A stretch of DNA of 64,000 nt from contig CAJMKE010000013.1 in assembly GCA_905213895.1 (NCBI GenBank), positions 1-64,000 on the forward strand, given 5' to 3'. The translations under genes were made by a program, and so were the position numbers. The notes beneath the pieces were generated by a model. That model saw nothing but the letters and a program-made list of their open reading frames with translations. It ran no database searches and was not told where the DNA came from. Source of the DNA: an uncultured Alistipes sp. (lineage in GTDB: Bacteria > Bacteroidota > Bacteroidia > Bacteroidales > Rikenellaceae). Positions 63,461 through 64,000 of this stretch are shown piece after piece. The stretch's first letter is position 1. Each line of letters starts with the position of its first letter.

Positions 63461-64000
63461 ATGAAGATACTGAATAAAATACTGATACTTGCAGCGATTG
63501 CCGTATCTGCCGTAAGTTGCGACCTGACATTGCTGCCGGAGGACGAGGTTACGCCGAAGCAATACTTCGCCACCGAATCGGATTTGGCTCTGTGGAGCAA
63601 CAAGTTCTACAACTATCTGCTCGAAACCGCCGACGTAGGCATCAACGATGCCGACGACAAAATCGACAACGGTCTGAGCAACTTCATAGCGGGCAGCCGC
63701 AATCCGGCATCTGAATCGTGGTCGTTCTCGCAGTTGCGCGAAATCAACTACCTGCTCGAACACCTCGACCAGTGTGCCGACCGCGGTGTCGCTCTCAAAT
63801 ACGAGGCTGTGGCACGTTTCTTCCGCGCGTATTTCTATTTCGTGAAGGTGCGCGCATACGGCGACGTCCCTTACTACGACCATGTGCTGGCGTCGAACGA
63901 CCCCGATTTGTTCAGGGCTCGCGACGACCGCGGCTATGTCATGGACAAGGTGCTTGAAGATTTCGATTTCGCGGCGAAGAACCTGCCTTCGTCGTGGGGT
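63461..64000 (+). CDS. SusD-like outer membrane lipoprotein, 3' end outside the window
   Basis: The first 180 codons of a SusD/RagB protein. The lipoprotein signal is MKILNKILILAAIAVSAVSC (Cys20), followed by DLTLLPEDEVTPKQYFATE, then the TPR-like helices LREINYLLEHLDQ and YEAVARFFRAYFYFVKVRAYGDVPYY, all typical of SusD. It starts 25 bases after SusC. The frame is open to the window edge. Confidence 0.93.
   Translation, partial: MKILNKILILAAIAVSAVSCDLTLLPEDEVTPKQYFATESDLALWSNKFYNYLLETADVGINDADDKIDNGLSNFIAGSRNPASESWSFSQLREINYLLEHLDQCADRGVALKYEAVARFFRAYFYFVKVRAYGDVPYYDHVLASNDPDLFRARDDRGYVMDKVLEDFDFAAKNLPSSWG

Overview
The window is a GC-rich (by eye in the high fifties percent) chromosomal segment of a member of the Bacteroidales, most likely Alistipes or another member of the Rikenellaceae. 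The evidence is a SusC/SusD pair with BACON-domain lipoproteins, TonB-dependent receptors, promoters of the Bacteroidetes type (TTG, 19 bases, TAnnTTTG), near absence of Shine-Dalgarno sites, and gene order typical of gut Bacteroidales. The genus is an inference; the order-level placement is well supported.

Layout. 1-8432 (minus): a run lon, kdsB, a secreted family 2 glycosidase, kdsA, kdsD, glpT and the broken start of a UbiD-type decarboxylase; three of these make and activate Kdo for lipopolysaccharide. 8433-12794: an accessory island with a four-helix-bundle gene between repeat arrays, a large fimbrillin/BACON-like lipoprotein, a 49-residue small gene and long repeat-filled spacers. 12795-29809: mostly housekeeping genes (valS, rnhA, a Gp37/Gp68-like protein, nitroreductase, ClC channel, trpS, oxyR, rsfS, ftsH, cdsA, psd, an AI-2E family transporter, a lone riboflavin kinase) and an unusual FUSC-MFS fusion transporter. 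29971-36760: a complete urease operon ureA-B-C-E-F-G-D plus a urea transporter, for taking up urea and releasing ammonia. 36807-37184: crcB.

37244-49223 holds the most unusual locus: two divergent arms that each carry a close paralogue of the same TonB receptor, the same small ECF-type membrane protein and ferredoxin-tailed aldo/keto reductases. The right arm adds a membrane polyferredoxin of NapH type with an internal Tat-like motif, a Tat-type lipoprotein reductase, a second reductase that has lost part of its catalytic tetrad, a DUF1893 protein and a DUF362 lipoprotein. I read it as a candidate envelope redox system that imports and reduces an unknown compound.

49224-52240 contains an HTH/membrane-protein pair, an FAD oxidoreductase and a tRNA-Leu whose 3' end is duplicated 213 bases downstream. 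52241-64000 is a ribose/nucleoside utilisation locus: LacI regulator, operator and promoter, ribokinase, sugar permease, secreted nucleoside hydrolase, phosphoesterase lipoprotein, BACON-LamG lipoprotein, SusC and the start of SusD.

Across the whole window the intergenic spacers contain arrays with an exact 9-base period. Nine belong to one family (consensus NTTAARGWC) and eight of these sit within about 12 bases of a stop codon; three more arrays have other unit sequences but the same period. A 46-base hairpin element also occurs as two identical copies and one variant.
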